Made by a program: the position numbers and the translations under genes
Notes under the pieces: generated by a model
The model's input: the letters and a program-made list of their open reading frames with translations, nothing else
What the model was told of the DNA's origin: nothing
The model's database searches: none
Shown here: piece by piece, positions 60,301-64,000 of the stretch
Position numbering within the stretch: position 1 is the first letter of the stretch
Layout: every line of letters begins with the position of its first letter
From: Scytalidium lignicola
Taxonomy: Eukaryota > Ascomycota > Leotiomycetes
Length of the DNA stretch: 64,000 bases
Reading direction: 5' to 3'
Assembly: GCA_002812745.2 (NCBI GenBank)
Contig: NCSJ02000060.1
Span: 101,164-165,163, forward strand

Positions 60301-61751
60301 CAGATAATATTATATATTTCTCTTTCTAAAAGGTCGAGATCACCTCTTGTAAATAGATATATATTAAAAACAATGTAAACTTGGTTTAAACCGAGAAGAA
60401 CGCGTTGCTTACTGGAATTGTTGAAAAGGAAGAACATCCTTCGAAGATCAAAGCTAACTTGCTTCTACGGAATTGCTTTCCACCATCATACCAACAATAT
60501 TACATAACCATTAAATAGGAACCTTCAAAATTCTGGTAGATATCCGAGTGAATGAACAACATTTAGAAAGCACAATTCACGAAAGCACAGGTCAAAGTCA
60601 TATATGTAGAGATGGTAAAAACAATAGCAATTTTCATTACCGTCTCTGCGCGCGTTCGCACATCGACGTAAAAGACGTCTTCATAGAATGTCTCGTATCT
60701 CATGATGTAGCTAATATGTACAATGGTATATCCTCCACAGGAAAAAAACATAATAAGTCTTTGGTTTGCGAAGCTCGGTCCAGAAATCCCTGGAAGAGAC
60801 TTGCGCACAACGTATATGAAGGTGTGAAATCTTCGGTGTCATCCTTTCCCTGCGACAGGAAGTCGAGAGGTCCACGGTTGGAAGCAAGCGCTTTTTTTTT
60901 GACAGGTCCCAATCCAGCGTGGTCCAAACATCCAGTCCGGTATTTTATCCTCTAAGCACAAGAAACCTTCCAAAGGTCCTGGCTGATATGACAAGAAAGT
61001 GGTATCATGAATGGATCCATCCCAAGAACAAAGAGCAACACCGCCGTGCCCCATCTAGCAAAATTCCGATCCCTAACAAAAGAGTACTCCAGATGCAAGG
61101 CGTTTCTATCCACAACACGCCGCACATTATGCTTCCCATAATCCATTTCACCATTCCCCATTTGACAATCCCCATCCCAAAACACCTCTGCCACAAAAAA
61201 CTAGAACATAGAAGAATATTAAGTAGTCAACGAAAGAGAAACAGGAAAAATCAAAACTTGTTCCTCCCATAACTTTGTAGCGCGCATCTTTTTAACGCTT
61301 TAAAACATATAAAAACATTCCCAAAGCGCCTTGCTTNAAAAAAAGTCAACATAAGAAAATATTTCGATCCAGGTCTGAAAAGAAGTATACAAGATTTTTA
61401 TAACGACATGAGCGCTGCGTAAAAGGTCTTTTTTTTTCTCGCTTTTGCTTTGCTTTTTTGGTTTGCTTGTCCCACGGGTCCAGTAAAGGCCAATGGGTCG
61501 GCGTGGTATCATATGAAGAGAAAAAGGTCATTCCGAGAGCAATTCCATCATCTGAAAATCGCTACTGCTTTTGTGAAAAAAAAGGTCTAGAAATCCAGAA
61601 GTGTTGTTATACCACTGGAAAATCCGGCAACCAAATCCTGTCATGGATGAGGACACTCGGACAAGCTAAACTTAATTAGAAGTAATAAGACAAGCTAAGG
61701 TCTGGTGTCACGCCAAGGACATTGAAAGAAGGTATTGGCGGCCCTGTTAGT
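57394..61751. other. 4.4-kb AT-rich gene-poor region
   Basis: No conserved frame, RNA gene or transposon protein found between PRP4 and the Ran1-like kinase. It is strongly AT-rich, with many short A/T runs, ATT and TAAT motifs and an N at 61337. One 80-codon minus frame (58708-58950) has a Gly-rich, non-random looking end (GGYGGERNGPGGG, ending HLSHRSS) and may be a last exon of an unrecognised gene; no upstream exon could be linked. The last part (60500-61751) should include the 3' UTR of the Ran1-like gene. Confidence 0.5.
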
Positions 61752-63307
61752 TTACCAGCACTCCCGCTGATACTGGTAGTGAGTAGGGTACAGGACAGGT
61801 CCATGTGCTGTTGGGTAGACCACAGCTGGGTGCACATGGTTAACATTAGTAGAACCCCAGTACTGGGACCATGGATTCTTGGAGGGCACAGCCCAGTGAG
61901 ATCCTTGGTATTCATGAGAAGGAAGAACGTATTGCTGTGCAGGAGCGGGTGGTAGTGGTGGTGCTGCTGCGGCTGGCCGGATGACTTTGGGAATGACCTC
62001 GAAAGCATCTGGCTCCTGGTCCATTGACTCGTAGCCGGAGTCCGAGTCCGAGTCAACATCATCGGATAGGGTGGAACAGGAGCTATCAAGGGAGCCTTCA
62101 TCGGAAATGACGGAACCCTCATCAGAAATGGAGAACAAAGTGTCATTGACCTTGGAGGCAGAAGTGGCGCGGGATTGGGGTGGAGTGGCCAACATTTGCG
62201 GAGGAGCAGCGAAGTGACGGCACTGGCTGATGCGGCGTTTGAGTTCGGAAACTGTGATGCGAAGCTCTGGATTGGGCTCAAAGATCATGTTAAGGACTTC
62301 GTTAATCTCATCGGACAATGGAAGTATCGTCTTCAAGAAATTCCGATTCCTGAGATAAGCCCGGTAGGTGGAGTCTTCGGTAGAAGCTTGCTTCCACGGG
62401 TTCCGGCCACAGGTCAAATTGACGAGAATGACACCTAGAGACCAAACGTCATTGGGAGCAGACCGGTAAGAAGGCCGTCTGGAGGACTGGTCCAAACATT
62501 CTACAATCAAGATCAAAGATGGTTAGCTTGATTTGCTGAAAGAAGAAAAAAACGAGAATAGAACATCCAATAAACTCGAGTCGTATGTATTTATTATGAT
62601 GATAGCATGCAATGGTCGGGAAACCAAGAAAAAGATATTTAGAGGGAGTGCCTACCTGGACTCATGTAAAAAGTAGATCCGCATCCATGGTCCTCAGACT
62701 CGGCATCCATGGTGGCCAGGCCAAAATCGGCCAGAAGTACATCCGCGCCGGAGTTGGCAACCAAGATGTTCTCGGGTTTGAGATCCCGGTGGAAGATACT
62801 CAGGCGATGGCAATGCTCCACGGCATCCAGGATCTGGAGAAAGGCTCTCTTGATCAATGGGTTATTACCTATATAACGACCTCTCTCGGTGATGTTGGAG
62901 AAGAGGTCACCTTCCGGGCAATACTGCAGGATTACAAAGGTGCAATCCGGGTCGTCCACAATCTTGAGCATCGACACAACATTGGGGTGTGCCGACGCCG
63001 AATAGTGGAGCTGTATCTCCCGGGACTGGAATTGCTGCTGTCGTCGATCCAAAGGAGTGCCATTGGGGTTGAACTTGTTGAGAGCCTTCACGGCATACCA
63101 GGTCTGGGTGTAATGGTCGAGAGCGGAGTACACTACGCCATAGGCACCGGTTCCAAGGATCCCTTTCAGTTCCAAAGACTCTCCCAGGAATATACCTATC
63201 CTTGATTCAGGTGAGGGCATGCAGTACGCGGAGCGTTGGTGGTGGTGGTGGTAAGGTGGAGGAGTGGTCGGCGGTGTCAATGGAGCGTGGATGTGAACAT
63301 TCTGCAT
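61752..63307 (-). CDS. Ran1/Pat1-like Ser/Thr protein kinase
   Basis: Two minus-strand exons, 63307-62656 and 62500-61752, joined at FYMSP-ECLDQ, give 466 aa. Kinase motifs: GTGAYGVV (residues 52-59), YAVKALNK with K74, HRDLKPENIL (173-182), ADFGLAT (193-199), then MSPE and NDVWSLGVILVNLTCGRNPWKQ. The layout and the YCPEGDLFSNI hinge match the fungal Ran1/Pat1/Ksp1 group, negative regulators of meiosis or nutrient-responsive kinases. The C-terminus (from about 345) is acidic Ser/Asp-rich, then Pro/Tyr/His-rich (PAPAQQYVLPSHEYQG, TNVNHVHPAVVYP). The N-terminus is Pro/His-rich. Start MQNVHIH at 63307 is the first Met of the frame. Confidence 0.9.
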
Positions 63308-64000
63308 GGTAAGAGAATAGGAATCTGGCGACGACCCGGCAGAGAATTAAAAAACTGAAGCTCTCTCTCTCTCTTGGTTCGTGACACAGTTGGGGCGGAA
63401 TTATTGGCTCTCCGGGAGGTTTGGTTAAGAAAAGAACTTTCTGGTCCAAAACAACAGAAGAGAAGTTATAGGTAAAATCTAAGGAAAAGATGCCTATGCT
63501 CCTTTGGGATCCGGGATCAAATCCAAACAACGGGAGTGGTATTAAATATAAGTCTTCAATGGAAGGATCCTCAATGTGTCCCGGCAAAAAGGGCGCAAAA
63601 AGGCAGATCGTAGAGGTGCGATACGGGAAGGAGTGTTCGTGTCGGGGTCGTCTCGATTCGTCTCGTTGCGACAACTAGGTCGTGGTGTATACGTATGTTA
63701 TATGTATGTGAGTGGGTGTAGTACAGTGAGGATATGATCTTTCAAGGAAGGTCGAGAAAGAGGTTGAGAAGAAGGGAAGAGAGGATGGCGAAGGAGGATG
63801 AAGAAAGAAGAAGAAGAGGAAGAGAGACCGGTTGGTAGATGGTGGTGGAGGAGGACGAGGTAGAAGAAGATGAGAGTAGTGGTTGGGTGTGGTGGTAGGG
63901 AAAGGGTAAGGTAGGTTAGATAGATGGATGATCGTGACGAGAGAGTGAGGCGGGAGTTTGGCTGGGTCGTGCCTAGTGGGGAGGCAGGGTGATAAATCAT
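63308..64000. other. Leader and promoter of the Ran1-like kinase gene
   Basis: Minus-strand upstream sequence, polypyrimidine on the minus strand (purine-rich GAAG/GGAG on the + strand, 63780-63900), with TATACGTATGTTATATGTATG near 63688-63710. No gene is seen before the window edge. Confidence 0.6.

Overview
The window is nuclear DNA of a filamentous ascomycete (Pezizomycotina; Leotiomycetes would fit, but this is inference). Genes carry short 50-160 nt GT-AG introns, spacers are AT-rich with poly-pyrimidine tracts, and the protein families are typical of moulds: Clg1-like Pho85 cyclin, F-box/ankyrin and F-box/LRR proteins, fungal APH-fold kinases, DUF1765, GYPPQ-tailed annexin, Prp4 and Ran1-like kinases. 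I rebuilt exon structures by hand from frames, splice sites and family conservation; no transcript evidence was available.

Layout. 1-3705: no credible gene; long CT-rich leader of the first gene. 3706-14063 (all +): Clg1-like cyclin, an F-box/ankyrin protein whose F-box lies on a separate upstream exon, a three-exon I78-type protease inhibitor, TMA20, and a 644-aa protein of unknown function. 15546-28022: aldo-keto reductase (-), CECR5-like HAD hydrolase (+), DUS4 (+), a Pch1/cyclin-T-like cyclin (+), an F-box/LRR protein (-). 29544-36139 (all -): a decayed AIM9-like APH-fold kinase pseudogene, a second APH-fold kinase-like gene and a third F-box protein; this is the most accessory-looking stretch. 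38779-44086 (+): a DUF1765/UPF0592 protein and SGT2. 44795-51232 (-): a 949-aa protein with a duplicated C2HC finger, and an annexin. 52311-57393: a nucleotidyltransferase-like protein (+), tiny TMA7 (-), and PRP4 kinase (+) diverging from it. 57394-61751: an AT-rich, essentially gene-free 4.4 kb. 61752-63307: a Ran1/Pat1-like kinase (-), with its leader running toward the window end.

Functional themes are housekeeping: translation (TMA20, TMA7, DUS4), tail-anchored protein targeting (SGT2), transcription and splicing kinases or cyclins (Pch1-like, PRP4) and nutrient/cell-cycle signalling (Clg1-like, Ran1-like). I see no operon, secondary-metabolite cluster or CRISPR.

The most unusual observations are: the 949-aa protein, in which two finger units with identical spacing are each split by a phase-0 intron directly before the zinc-binding His; a 39-bp near-perfect inverted repeat at 36916-37054; the kinase pseudogene that has lost its catalytic segment; an SGT2 reading frame broken inside a Gly-rich repeat; and recurrent CTGTAC/TACTGTAC words in the spacers. 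About twenty single N bases, mostly next to A/T homopolymers, are assembly artefacts and touch some gene ends.
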